Source: Roseateles sp. (GTDB lineage: Bacteria > Pseudomonadota > Gammaproteobacteria > Burkholderiales > Burkholderiaceae). Taken from it: a DNA stretch of 64,000 nucleotides. Where the stretch lies: positions 1 through 64,000 of the forward strand of contig JAFAMW010000013.1 of assembly GCA_019232985.1 (NCBI GenBank), given 5' to 3'. Positions within the stretch are counted from its first letter, which is position 1; each line of letters starts with the position of its first letter. Of the stretch, positions 43,561 to 52,284 are shown piece after piece. The notes under the pieces were generated by a model. The model saw nothing but the letters and a program-made list of their open reading frames with translations. It did not search any database and was not told where the DNA came from. The position numbers and the translations under genes are program-made.

Positions 43561-44970
43561 TCACGGCGAGGTCGCGAGCGTGCACGACTGCGAGGTATTC
43601 GACGCGCAGGGCCCCGTCCAGCGCAGCTGCGTCGCCGTGGCCGGCGCGAGCGGTGCGCTCAGGTTCGCGACGCCGCCGCGCGCGCCCGTGAACCCCGCGA
43701 GCCGGTTCCAGCTGCCGCCGCCATTGCTCGTGTAGTCGAGCTCGTAGGCGCTGCCGGGGCGCAGCGCGCGCGTCGCGATCTGGTAGGCGCTGCCGCTGAT
43801 CGCGAAGCTCGGCGCGTCGGGCCAGGGGTGGGCCAGCGGTTCGCCGACGAACAGGCCCTGGCCGGGCTCGAGCACCGACTTCCAATAGGCCTCGATCAGC
43901 GTATCGCCGCGCCAGTAGTGGTCGAGCAGCACGCTCACGCGCGGGAACTTCGCGGTGCTGTTGCAGGGCTCCTCGACCGTGCCGTAGCTCGCCGTGAGGC
44001 CGGCGGCGAGCCAGGCCTGGACGGTGGTCTGGCCGCTGCCGTCGGGCAGGAGGCCGGCATAGGAGGTCAGCGAATCGCCGACTGCGCCGGGCCGGTAGGT
44101 GTTGCTTGCGAGATTCGAGATGGCCGCGAGCCCGGTGAAATAGAACATCACGTTGCTCTGGTTCGCGACGGTGTCGCTCGCGCCGCCCGCGCTGTTGTCG
44201 ACGTCGTCGAGCGCGAGCAGGCCGGCCCAGGTCGACGGCAGGCCGGTCCAGTCGGTGTAGCGCACGTTGCGCGCCGCGTCGCTCGTGCGCACGAGCCAGC
44301 CGGTGCCGCCAGGCGCGCTCGCGTCGCTGGCGACGCCGCGGTCGATCAGCGCCTGGGCCGCGGCGAGCGTGCTCGTGCCGAGCAGCATGGTCGGGCGGAT
44401 GCCGAGCTCGGCGAACGGCCGCGTCGACTCGCTGTCGTAGTAGGCCGAGGCCGCGGTGGTCGCGCAGCCGCCGCAGTAGGCCGCGCTGTAGCCGAAGGTT
44501 GTTGCGCTCGTGATGCTCATCGAGCAGCTCGCGCCGACGACGCGCGACGGTGCGCTCCAGGCGAGCAGCACGGCCTGGGCCGAAGCCGGCATCTGCGCGT
44601 CGATCTGCGCCTTCAGCGTCGCGAAGTCGCTGGCGGCGATCGTGTCGCCGCCGCTGCCGGGCAGGCTGACGTAAATCATGTTGGCCGCCGGCACGCCGCG
44701 CTTGCTCTGGTAGTAGCTCGCCATCGCCTCGGACGTCGCGTCGCCCTGGAGCACGACGACGGCGAGGTCCTGGGCCGTCAGGCCGTGGCTCGGCAGGCTC
44801 AGCACGAGCGTGCTGGTGGCCGGCGCGGTGTTCGTCGCGGCGCCGGTCGTGCCGGTCCCGCTGCTGCTGCCCCCGCCGCCCCCGCCGCCGCACGCGACGA
44901 GCAGGCCGAGCAACAGGATCGACAGGCCGCCAAGACAGGCGGCGCGGGCATTCTTCAGGACGTCGGGCAT
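43561..44970 (-). CDS. TIGR03790 family lipoprotein
   Basis: 469 residues from the ATG at 44970; an ATG at 44994 would add eight residues. The signal ends in LLGLLVAC with Cys28 or so acylated, followed by a run of Gly and Ser-Gly linkers. The mature domain has LAVVVLQGDATSEAMASYYQ and GVPAANMIYVSLPGS, which mark the TIGR03790 family of conserved proteins without known function; LIEAYWKSVLEPGQGLFVGEP is also typical. It is the last gene of a three-gene run of exported proteins on the minus strand (57 bp after DUF2145). Confidence 0.85.
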   Translation of the reverse strand: MPDVLKNARAACLGGLSILLLGLLVACGGGGGGGSSSGTGTTGAATNTAPATSTLVLSLPSHGLTAQDLAVVVLQGDATSEAMASYYQSKRGVPAANMIYVSLPGSGGDTIAASDFATLKAQIDAQMPASAQAVLLAWSAPSRVVGASCSMSITSATTFGYSAAYCGGCATTAASAYYDSESTRPFAELGIRPTMLLGTSTLAAAQALIDRGVASDASAPGGTGWLVRTSDAARNVRYTDWTGLPSTWAGLLALDDVDNSAGGASDTVANQSNVMFYFTGLAAISNLASNTYRPGAVGDSLTSYAGLLPDGSGQTTVQAWLAAGLTASYGTVEEPCNSTAKFPRVSVLLDHYWRGDTLIEAYWKSVLEPGQGLFVGEPLAHPWPDAPSFAISGSAYQIATRALRPGSAYELDYTSNGGGSWNRLAGFTGARGGVANLSAPLAPATATQLRWTGPCASNTSQSCTLATSP

Positions 44971-45026
44971 GGCTGGATTCTTGCAGCCTTGCATGCCGGC
45001 TTGATGTCGGCGCCGCGGCGCCGCGG

Positions 45027-45866
45027 TCATCGCGGCGCGGCCGCGCCGCAGTCGGGGCCGTCGCAGAACTCGAGGCGGCGCGCGCCCGGCACGCGCCCGA
45101 GCGCGAAGTCCTCGAGCGCGGGCGGCAGGCTCACGCGGTAGACGCCGGCCGCGAGGTCGGCGCGCGGGTGGTCGGCGTCGTGGAGCCACGGCGAGAACCA
45201 GCCCGCGAACATCAGCAGGCCCGCGTGGACCGGCACGGGCTTGTAGCCGCTCGCCGCGAGCCAGGCTTGCGCGGCCGCGCGGTCGGGCGCGCCGCCCCAG
45301 GCCACGGCCATCAGCTCGGCCAGCCATTGGTTGCAGTTCTCGTAGCGCGTCGAGAACGCGTAGGCGTTCGCGCTGTAGTCGGGGCCGAGCACGCCGAGCG
45401 CGCGCGCGTCGTCGCGCGCGGCCTCGCCCAGCGCGCGGCCGGCCGGGCCCGGCAGCAGCACGACCGACAGGCGCAGCGTCGCGCCCGCGCGCGTGCCGGC
45501 GACAAAGCCCGCGAGGCCCTGGTCGAACAAGCGCGAGCGCTTCGCGTCGCAGGCGTAATAGAGCTGGCGCACGGCCCAGGGGCCCAAAGCGGCGTCGCGC
45601 TGCGCGAGCGCCGCGTGCGACCAGGTCTGGCCGACCAGGCCGAGGTTCAGCCCCGCGCGCGCGACGAGCGCGACGTCGGCGTCCGACGCGGCGAGCACGT
45701 CCTGGACATGGGCGGCGAAGCGCAGCTCGCGGTCGAGCGTGGCCGGGTCGGTCGCGCGCGCCTCGTCACAGAAGCCGCCGCTCGCGGAGGCGGCGGCGTG
45801 GGCGGCGCCAGCGCCGAGCATCAGCAGCGGCGCCACGAGCCAGGCGCAGGCCAGCCGGCGGGACAT
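45027..45866 (-). CDS. DUF2145 family exported protein
   Basis: 279 residues from the ATG at 45866. A signal peptide ends at AHAA. The mature protein has the DUF2145 pattern: VGQTWSHAALAQRD, LFDQGLAGFVAGTR, YENCNQWLAELMA and the C-terminal EFCDGPDC cysteine pair, which suggests a disulfide. Function unknown. The conserved His of WSHAAL and Cys of ENCNQW resemble a papain-like or NlpC-like catalytic pair in order His..Cys; this is only a suggestion. Located 30 bp after the Ser-rich gene. Confidence 0.85.
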   Translation of the reverse strand: MSRRLACAWLVAPLLMLGAGAAHAAASASGGFCDEARATDPATLDRELRFAAHVQDVLAASDADVALVARAGLNLGLVGQTWSHAALAQRDAALGPWAVRQLYYACDAKRSRLFDQGLAGFVAGTRAGATLRLSVVLLPGPAGRALGEAARDDARALGVLGPDYSANAYAFSTRYENCNQWLAELMAVAWGGAPDRAAAQAWLAASGYKPVPVHAGLLMFAGWFSPWLHDADHPRADLAAGVYRVSLPPALEDFALGRVPGARRLEFCDGPDCGAAAPR

Positions 45867-45895
45867 GGGCGAGGGCCGGGCGGGCCGGCGTCGCT

Positions 45896-46390
45896 TCAAC
45901 TCGCGGCCACGGCGCGCAGCGCGAGGCCGCGCGCGTCGTCGAGCGCGAGGAAGAACGGCGCGTCGACGGCCTCGCGCGCGAACGCGTACCCGTAGGGGCG
46001 TGCGCGCACGTCGACATGGGCGCCGACCGCGAGCGCGCCGCGCTGGGCGGCGGCCTCGGGCAGGATCAGGTCGAAGGCCTCGGCCGGCGCGTCGCCGGTG
46101 CCGAGCTGGGCCAGGTGCACGCGCAGCGTGCCCGCGCGCGCGGCGTTCGGCGCCATCGCGACGACCTCGTAGGTGCCGGCCGCGAAATGGCGGTCGCCGC
46201 CCGAGCTGCGGCCCGAGCTGTGGCTCGAGTCCTCGAGCGAGTCCGAGGTGCTGCTGGCCGCCGACGAGGCGCTGTCCGACGCCGACGAGGCCGTCGAATC
46301 GGCCCGCGCGGCAACGCCGCCGAGGCCGCCGAGCATCGCGGCAAGCAGGACCAGGGTCGGGGCGAGACGGGGGGAGTGCTGCGCGTTCAT
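45896..46390 (-). CDS. Exported serine-rich protein of unknown function
   Basis: 164 residues. A signal peptide (about 1-30) is followed by 35 residues that are largely Ser, Asp and Glu (STASSASDSASSAAS and on), then a compact beta domain (HFAAGTYEVVAMAP, GALAVGAHVDVRARPYGYAF). No family is recognised. It is the first gene of the trio with DUF2145 and TIGR03790-like genes, and its promoter region (46391-46519) is shared with the divergent binding-protein gene. Confidence 0.72.
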   Translation of the reverse strand: MNAQHSPRLAPTLVLLAAMLGGLGGVAARADSTASSASDSASSAASSTSDSLEDSSHSSGRSSGGDRHFAAGTYEVVAMAPNAARAGTLRVHLAQLGTGDAPAEAFDLILPEAAAQRGALAVGAHVDVRARPYGYAFAREAVDAPFFLALDDARGLALRAVAAS

Positions 46391-46519
46391 GGGCCGAGCA
46401 TAACCGCGGCCCTCGTAAACCCCCAGTCATAATCGCAAGTTATGGGCTGGCCCGCGCTTCTCAGTTGCCGGGGCCCGGCGCGCTTTCAACAATCGCCCGT
46501 TGCCCGACCGTTCGAACCC

Positions 46520-48097
46520 ATGACACTGGCCTCCCGAGCGCTGACCTGTTTCTTCGTCGCCCTGCTGCTCGCCGGCAGCGCGGCCGCGCGTCCGCTGGTC
46601 TTTTGCGCCGAGGCCAGCCCCGAGGGCTTCGACCCGGGCATGTGGGATAGCCAGACGACCAACACGGTCTCGAACCAGATCTTCCAGGGCCTGCTCGGCT
46701 TCAGGCGCGGCTCGACCGAGCTCGCGCCGCGGCTCGCCGAGTCCTGGGACGTCTCGCCCGACGCGAAGAGCTTCACCTTCCACCTGCGCCACGGCGTGCG
46801 CTTCCAGACGCGGCCCTGGTTCACGCCGACGCGCGAGTTCGACGCCGACGACGTGCTGTTCACGTTCACGCGCTTCGTCGATCCGACCACGCCGTTCAAC
46901 AAGGCGTTTCCGGTCAACTTCGTCTACCCGAACAATATGGGGCTCGCGAAGCTGCTCGCCGGCGTCGACAAGCTCGACGCCTACACCGTGCGCTTCCGCC
47001 TGAACCAGCCCAACGTGACCTTCGCGACCAACCTCGCGATGGCCTGGGCGGGCATCCAGTCGGCCGAGTACGCGGCGCAGCTGCTCCGGGACGGCCACCC
47101 CGAGCAGATCGGCCAGCTGCCGGTCGGCACCGGTCCGTATATGTTCAGGTCCTACGCCAAGGACGACGTGCTGCGCTTCGACCCGAACCCGGACTACTGG
47201 GGCGAGCAGCAGCGGGATCGTTTGATCTTCTCGATCAGCCGCGAGCCGAGCGTGCGCGTGCAGAAGCTGCTCGCCGGCGAATGCCAGATCGCCGCGGCGC
47301 TGCGCGACGTCGACGTCGGCACCCTGCTCAAGCGCCCCGACATCCGCGTCGAGAAAAAGGCCGCGCTGAACGTCTCTTACCTGAGCTTCAACCTCAGGAA
47401 GGCGCCGACCGACCAGCGCCTGGTGCGCACCGCGCTCGACATCGCGATCGACCGCGGCGCGATCTTCCGCGCCCTGTTCCCGCGCGGCGACGCGCTGCAG
47501 GCGGTCAGCGCGTTCCCGCCCTCGATCCCCGGCTACGACAGCGCGCTGAAGAACGAGTACGACCCGGCCAAGGCGCGCCGCCTGCTCGCCGAGGCGGGCT
47601 TCCCGAACGGCTTCGAGATCGACCTCTGGGCCCTGCCCGTCGTGCGCCCGCCGAACCCGAACGGCGCGCTGATGGCCCAGCTGATCCAGCAGGACTGGGC
47701 CAAGATCGGCGTGACCGCGCATATCAGGACCTTCGAGTGGGGCGAGTACCTGAAGCGCGCGAACCACGGCGAGCACAACATCTACATGAGCCAATGGGCC
47801 GGCGAGAGCGGCGACGCCGACGAGTTCCTGACGCCCAACCTGTCGTGCGCGGCGAACAAGACCGGCGTGAAGTTCTGCAACAAGGACTTCGACGCGCTGA
47901 TCGACGCGGCCCGCGCGACGCCCGACCCCGAGCAGCGCCGCGAGCTATACGTGAAGGCCCAGCAGCTGTTCAAGTACGAGCGGCCGTGGATCACGATGGC
48001 GCACTCGAGCGTGTACATCGCGATGCGCCAGAGCGTGCACGGCTTCATCATGGCGCCGAACGGCGCCGTCGACTTCGAGAACGTTTACCGACAATGA
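46520..48097 (+). CDS. ABC transporter substrate-binding protein, family 5 (dipeptide/DppA type)
   Basis: 525 residues from the ATG at 46520. A signal peptide (about 1-26) precedes the SBP_bac_5 domain, with VFCAEASPEGFDPGMWDSQT, RLAESWDVSPDAKSFTFHLR and HGVRFQTRPWF typical of DppA-like peptide binders. It should bind a dipeptide or short peptide in the periplasm. No permease or ATPase gene lies near, so it must use a transporter encoded elsewhere or signal. Next to a D-Ala-D-Ala dipeptidase, which suggests a D-Ala-D-Ala or muropeptide ligand. Confidence 0.92.
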   Translation: MTLASRALTCFFVALLLAGSAAARPLVFCAEASPEGFDPGMWDSQTTNTVSNQIFQGLLGFRRGSTELAPRLAESWDVSPDAKSFTFHLRHGVRFQTRPWFTPTREFDADDVLFTFTRFVDPTTPFNKAFPVNFVYPNNMGLAKLLAGVDKLDAYTVRFRLNQPNVTFATNLAMAWAGIQSAEYAAQLLRDGHPEQIGQLPVGTGPYMFRSYAKDDVLRFDPNPDYWGEQQRDRLIFSISREPSVRVQKLLAGECQIAAALRDVDVGTLLKRPDIRVEKKAALNVSYLSFNLRKAPTDQRLVRTALDIAIDRGAIFRALFPRGDALQAVSAFPPSIPGYDSALKNEYDPAKARRLLAEAGFPNGFEIDLWALPVVRPPNPNGALMAQLIQQDWAKIGVTAHIRTFEWGEYLKRANHGEHNIYMSQWAGESGDADEFLTPNLSCAANKTGVKFCNKDFDALIDAARATPDPEQRRELYVKAQQLFKYERPWITMAHSSVYIAMRQSVHGFIMAPNGAVDFENVYRQ

Positions 48098-48158
48098 GGG
48101 CCAGCGCCGTCGAATCCGCCGGCGGCCCGGCGGGCGGCGCGACGAGGAACCCACGCAC

Positions 48159-49061
48159 ATGAGACTCCGGCACATCGAGGTTTTCCACGCGATCATGCAG
48201 GCCGGCACGATCAGCGGCGCCGCGCAGCTGCTGCACATCTCGCAGCCGGCCGTGACCAAGGTGCTCCAGCATTGCGAGCTGCAGCTCGGCATGCAGCTGT
48301 TCGACCGCGTGCGCGGCAAGCTCTACCCGACGCCCGAGGCCGAGCGCCTGTTCGTCGAGATCGACAAGCTCAATCGCGACCTCGTCGCGATCCGCCGCCT
48401 CGCCGCCAACCTCAAGAGCGGCGAGTCCGAGCTCGTGCGCCTGGTCTCGACGCCGACGCTCGCGGCCGTGCTGATCCCGCCCGCGATGACGCGCTGGAGC
48501 CGCGCGTTCCCGCGCGGCCATTGCTCGCTCGCGACCAACCACACGCGCGAGATCGTCTCGGCGCTGCTGCTCGGCGAGGCCGACCTCGCGCTGTCGCTGC
48601 AGGACCCGCGCCACCCGGGCATCAAGGCCGAGGCGATCGCGAGCGGCGCGATGACGGCGATCTGCCCGGTCGCGAGCCCCGAGGGCGAGGGCAGCGGCCC
48701 GCTCGCCGTGGCCGACATCCGCAGCGAGGTCGTCGGCCTCGCCGGCGACGACCCGCTCGCGACCGTCGTGCAGAACGCGAGCGTCGCCCAGCATGTGCCG
48801 ATCGAATGCCGGATCACGGTGCAGACCTACCAGCTCGCGCGCGCGCTCGTCGAGGCCGGGGTCGGCATGACCGTCGTCGACCCGTTCACCGCCGCGTCGG
48901 CCGACCGCGCGCGCGTGCGCCTGCGCCCGCTCGTGCCGAGCGTGCCCGTCAACCTCTACCTGCTGACGGCCGCGAGCAGCCCGCTCGCCCAGGCCGCGCG
49001 TCGGCTCGTCAAGTTCGTCACCGACGCGGCCAGGGAAAGCCTGGAGTCGCTGCCCGAATGA
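48159..49061 (+). CDS. LysR family transcriptional regulator
   Basis: 300 residues. The N-terminal helix-turn-helix (MRLRHIEVFHAIMQAGTISG, HISQPAVTKVLQH) is followed by a LysR effector-binding domain. It lies between the binding protein and the dipeptidase, on the same strand, and its stop overlaps the ddpX start by 4 bp (ATGA), so it probably controls this peptide-use locus. Most LysR proteins respond to a small ligand, here perhaps D-Ala or the dipeptide. Confidence 0.92.
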   Translation: MRLRHIEVFHAIMQAGTISGAAQLLHISQPAVTKVLQHCELQLGMQLFDRVRGKLYPTPEAERLFVEIDKLNRDLVAIRRLAANLKSGESELVRLVSTPTLAAVLIPPAMTRWSRAFPRGHCSLATNHTREIVSALLLGEADLALSLQDPRHPGIKAEAIASGAMTAICPVASPEGEGSGPLAVADIRSEVVGLAGDDPLATVVQNASVAQHVPIECRITVQTYQLARALVEAGVGMTVVDPFTAASADRARVRLRPLVPSVPVNLYLLTAASSPLAQAARRLVKFVTDAARESLESLPE

Positions 49062-49660
49062 TCGCCTGCGAAGACGTCCCCCACCACCCCGACTTCCGGT
49101 CGCTGCTGAGCCTCCCCGGCGTCGACGTCGACCTGCGCTACGCGACGCCCGACAACTTCGTCGGCCGCCCGGTCTACGGCGGGCTCGACTGCGCGTGGCT
49201 GCGCCGCGAGGCGGCCGAGGCCCTCGAGCAGGCTGCCGCGTGGCTCGCGCGCGAGCGCCCGGGCTGGCGCCTGCGCGTGCTCGACGCGCTGCGCCCGCAG
49301 CGCGTGCAGGAGCAGCTCTGGGCCGAGCTCGCGGGCACGCCGCTGACCGCCTACCTGGCCAACCCCGAGCGCGGCTCGATCCACAGCTTCGGCATGGCCG
49401 TCGACCTGACCCTGCTCGACCCTGCGGGCCGCGAGGCCGACATGGGCTCGGGCTTCGACGAGATGGCCCTGAGCTCGCACCCCGACCACGAGGCCGAGCA
49501 CCTCGCGCGCGGCCTGCTCGAGGCCGCGCACCTGGTCGAGCGCGGCTGGCTGCGCGCGGCGATGCGCGCGGCGGGCTTTCACGCGATCAGCACCGAGTGG
49601 TGGCATTTCGACTTCGGCGACCGCGTCGCCGTGCGCCGCGACCTGCCGCGGGTGATGTAA
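49058..49660 (+). CDS. ddpX: D-alanyl-D-alanine dipeptidase (VanX/DdpX family, M15D)
   Basis: 200 residues from the ATG at 49058. The zinc motif SIHSFGMAVD fits SxHxxGxAxD and STEWWHFD gives the catalytic Glu (E-x-x-H) and the third zinc His; ALRPQRVQEQLW supplies the conserved Arg. No signal peptide, so it acts in the cytosol on imported D-Ala-D-Ala. Vancomycin resistance is unlikely: VanH and VanA ligase genes are absent. Translationally coupled to the LysR gene and 40 bp upstream of an S66 gene. Confidence 0.93.
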   Translation: MIACEDVPHHPDFRSLLSLPGVDVDLRYATPDNFVGRPVYGGLDCAWLRREAAEALEQAAAWLARERPGWRLRVLDALRPQRVQEQLWAELAGTPLTAYLANPERGSIHSFGMAVDLTLLDPAGREADMGSGFDEMALSSHPDHEAEHLARGLLEAAHLVERGWLRAAMRAAGFHAISTEWWHFDFGDRVAVRRDLPRVM

Positions 49661-49700
49661 GCAGAGAACGTAGAACGAGCAACCGAGACAAAGGACCCCG

Positions 49701-50771
49701 ATGAGCCTGCTCCGCCGCAATTTCGCCAAGACTCTTGCCGCCGGCGTGGCCGGCGCCGCCGCGCTGGCCGCGCCAGCCGCGCGCGCCGCCGCGCCGACCG
49801 GCACGGCTGCGCGCCCCCCCGTACTCCTGCCCAGGCGCCTGCAGCCCGGCGACACGATCGCCCTCGTGAGCCCGGCCAACGCGACTTTCGACCGCGAGCA
49901 GTTCGACATTGCCCACGAGTCGCTGACCGCGCTCGGCTTCAAGGTCCGCGAAGGCCGCTTCGCACATGCGCGCCGCGGCGCGTTCGGTGGGACCGACGCC
50001 GATCGCGCGGCCGACGTCAACGCGCAGTTTGCCGACGACGGCGTGGCCGGCATCATGGCCATGACCGGCGGTTCGGGCTGCAACCGCATCCTCGACAAGC
50101 TCGACTACGCGCTGATCCGCCGCAAGCCCAAGTACTTCGGCGGCTTCTCCGACCTGACCAGCCTCGTCAACGGCATCCACCAGCAGACCGGCCTCGTGAC
50201 CTTCCACGCGCCGATGGCGACGTCGGAATGGAACGCCTACAGCGTCGAGGCGTTCCAGTCGCTCGTGATGCGCGGCGAGACGCCGCGGCTTGCCAACCCC
50301 GCACCCGAGCTCGGCGACGAGCTCGCCCAGCGCCAGGACCGTACGCGCACGATCCGCGGCGGCAAGGCGCGCGGCGTGATCGCCGGCGGCAACCTCGCGG
50401 TCCTCACGTCGCTCGCCGGCACGCCCTACTTTCCGGACCTGCGCGGCGCGATCCTGTTCATCGAGGAGGTCAACGAGTACATCTACCGCGTCGACCGCAT
50501 GCTGTCGACGCTGCGCCTGATGGGCGTGCTCGACCAGGTCGCCGGCGTCGTGCTCGGCCATTTCACGAACTGCGAGCCCGGCACCGACGGCTACGGCGCG
50601 CTGACCCTCGACGAGGTCTTCGACGACTATTTCCTGCCGCTGGGCGTGCCGGTGTACCGCGGCGCGATGATCGGCCATATCCGCCGCAAGCTCACGCTGC
50701 CGCTCGGCGGCCAGGCCGAGCTCGACGCGGACGCCTGCACGCTGCAGATCCTCGCGCCCGCGGTCGCCTGA
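49701..50771 (+). CDS. Exported S66 family LD-carboxypeptidase (Tat-type signal)
   Basis: 356 residues. The N-terminus MSLLRRNFAKTLAAG is a twin-arginine-type signal followed by a hydrophobic run to ARAAA. The S66 domain has GGFSDLTSLVNGI (nucleophile Ser), FIEEVNEYIYRVDRML (catalytic Glu) and GVVLGHFTNC (catalytic His). It would trim L,D-bonds of cell-wall tetrapeptides or related peptides outside the cytoplasm. A second, cytoplasmic S66 protein is at 56.4-57.3 kb. Preceded by AAAGGACCCCG. Confidence 0.9.
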   Translation: MSLLRRNFAKTLAAGVAGAAALAAPAARAAAPTGTAARPPVLLPRRLQPGDTIALVSPANATFDREQFDIAHESLTALGFKVREGRFAHARRGAFGGTDADRAADVNAQFADDGVAGIMAMTGGSGCNRILDKLDYALIRRKPKYFGGFSDLTSLVNGIHQQTGLVTFHAPMATSEWNAYSVEAFQSLVMRGETPRLANPAPELGDELAQRQDRTRTIRGGKARGVIAGGNLAVLTSLAGTPYFPDLRGAILFIEEVNEYIYRVDRMLSTLRLMGVLDQVAGVVLGHFTNCEPGTDGYGALTLDEVFDDYFLPLGVPVYRGAMIGHIRRKLTLPLGGQAELDADACTLQILAPAVA

Positions 50772-50779
50772 AACGGCGC

Positions 50780-50804
50780 CCCCCGGCCGCGGCGCGGCCG
50801 GGGG
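50780..50804. terminator. Strong GC hairpin between converging S66 and dacB genes
   Basis: CCCCCGGCCGC (50780-50790), loop GGC, GCGGCCGGGGG (50794-50804): a perfect 11-bp stem without a T-run, 9 bp after the S66 stop. It could block read-through in both directions. Confidence 0.55.
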
Positions 50805-50817
50805 CCGGTTGCGCGGC

Positions 50818-52284
50818 TTACTGCCGCGCGACCCAGTCGGCCACGGCGTCGAGCACCGCGCGGCCCTTCCTGGAGGCCTGCGGGTCGTTGAGCAGCGCCG
50901 CGACGATCCAGGTCCGGCCATGCGCGTCGGGCACGTAGCCGGCGAGGCCGATCGCGTTGTTCAGCGTGCCGGTCTTCAGGCGCGCGCGCCCGGTCGCCGG
51001 GCCGTTCTTGAGGCGGTGGGCGAGCGTGCCGTCGACGCCGGCGACCGGCAGCGTGCCGAGCAGCTCGGGGCCGTGCAGGCCGTCGTGCGAAGCGAGCAGC
51101 AGGGCGGCCTCCTGCGCCGCGGTGATGCGCTCGCTGCGCGACAGGCCCGAGCCGTTGTCGAGCACGAGGCCGGTCGCGTCGATGCGGTGCTCGGCGAGCC
51201 AGGCGCGCTCGACGCGCTCGGCCGCCGCGCGCGTGTCCTCGCCGGGGGCCGCGACCTGGGCGCCGAGGCGCAGATAGGTCAGGCGCGCGAGCGGGTTGTC
51301 CGAGTCCTTCAGGGTCTCGCGCAGCACGTCGGCGAGCGTGCGGCCTTCGTGGCGCGCGACCACATGGGCGCTCGCGGGCGCGGCGCCCTCGATGTCGCCG
51401 GCCGCGAGCGTGCCGCCGAGCTCGGCCCAGATCGTGCGCACCGCGGCGGCCGCGACGCGCGCGCGGTCGAAGCTGTTGAACCCTTGGGTGCGGGCGCAGC
51501 CGCGCGGGAACGGGCCGGTGGCGACGAGCGTCTGGCCGGCCGCACCGGCGTCGCGCAGCGTCGGCGTGGTCCAGACATCGTCCCAGTTCGCACAGGGCGC
51601 GTCGACCAGCACGGCACCGTCGGCGTCGACCTGCAGGCCCGGCCAGGCCGGGTCCGGGCGCGCGTGCAGCCGCGTTGCGTCAGCGTCGAGCCGCACGTCG
51701 ACCAGGCCGGCGTTGAGGAACAGCGCGTCGGGGATGGTGTTGTACGGGAACTCGGGTTCCTCGTCGAAGGCCGGCGCGCCGACATCGAGGCGCGCGGGCC
51801 GGAACAGGCTGCGGTCGACGACCAGGCCGCCGCCGATCTCGCGCACGCCCTGCTCGCGCAGTTCGCGCAGCAGGTTCCACAGCGCGCCCCAGTCGAGGTC
51901 CGTGTCGGCGCCGCCGCGCAGCACGAGCGCGCCGTCGACGCGGCCGTCGTGCGGCGTGCCGTCGACCAGCAGCTCGGTGAAGCCCCGCGCGTTGGGGCCG
52001 AGCCGGTCGAGCGCGACGACGGCGGTCAGCAGCTTCATCGTCGACGCCGGCTGCATCGGCCGGTCGGCGTTCAGGCGCAGGCCCGCGTCGCGCGCGTCGA
52101 GCGGGAACGCGACGATCGCGAGGTGCTCGAGCGGGATGCCGGCCTGGCTCAGCGCCTGTTCGACCGGCGTCGGCGCCGGGGCGAAGTTCGCACATGCGCC
52201 GAGCGCGAGCGTCGCGGCGAGCGCGACGGCGAGGCGGAACAGGCGGTGCGGGCGGTGCAGTCGGGGACGCGACGCGTGTCTCAT
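50818..52284 (-). CDS. dacB: D-alanyl-D-alanine carboxypeptidase/endopeptidase, PBP4 (S13) type lipoprotein
   Basis: 488 residues from the ATG at 52284. A lipoprotein signal ends in LALGAC with Cys31. The penicillin-binding fold shows Ser81-x-x-Lys84 (PASTMK), SDN in LKDSDNPLAR and KTG in RLKTGTLNNAIG, with the S13 inserted domain between them. It would cleave D-Ala-D-Ala ends and cross-links of peptidoglycan in the periplasm. It overlaps the stop of the ornithine-cyclodeaminase-family gene by 4 bp (ATGA), a coupling I would not expect for a plain cell-wall enzyme. Confidence 0.93.
   Translation of the reverse strand: MRHASRPRLHRPHRLFRLAVALAATLALGACANFAPAPTPVEQALSQAGIPLEHLAIVAFPLDARDAGLRLNADRPMQPASTMKLLTAVVALDRLGPNARGFTELLVDGTPHDGRVDGALVLRGGADTDLDWGALWNLLRELREQGVREIGGGLVVDRSLFRPARLDVGAPAFDEEPEFPYNTIPDALFLNAGLVDVRLDADATRLHARPDPAWPGLQVDADGAVLVDAPCANWDDVWTTPTLRDAGAAGQTLVATGPFPRGCARTQGFNSFDRARVAAAAVRTIWAELGGTLAAGDIEGAAPASAHVVARHEGRTLADVLRETLKDSDNPLARLTYLRLGAQVAAPGEDTRAAAERVERAWLAEHRIDATGLVLDNGSGLSRSERITAAQEAALLLASHDGLHGPELLGTLPVAGVDGTLAHRLKNGPATGRARLKTGTLNNAIGLAGYVPDAHGRTWIVAALLNDPQASRKGRAVLDAVADWVARQ

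Noticed and set aside
49058..49660. Vancomycin resistance gene vanX
   Set aside because: No vanH or vanA-type ligase or VanRS system is nearby, and Gram-negative bacteria use this enzyme family for D-Ala-D-Ala catabolism.
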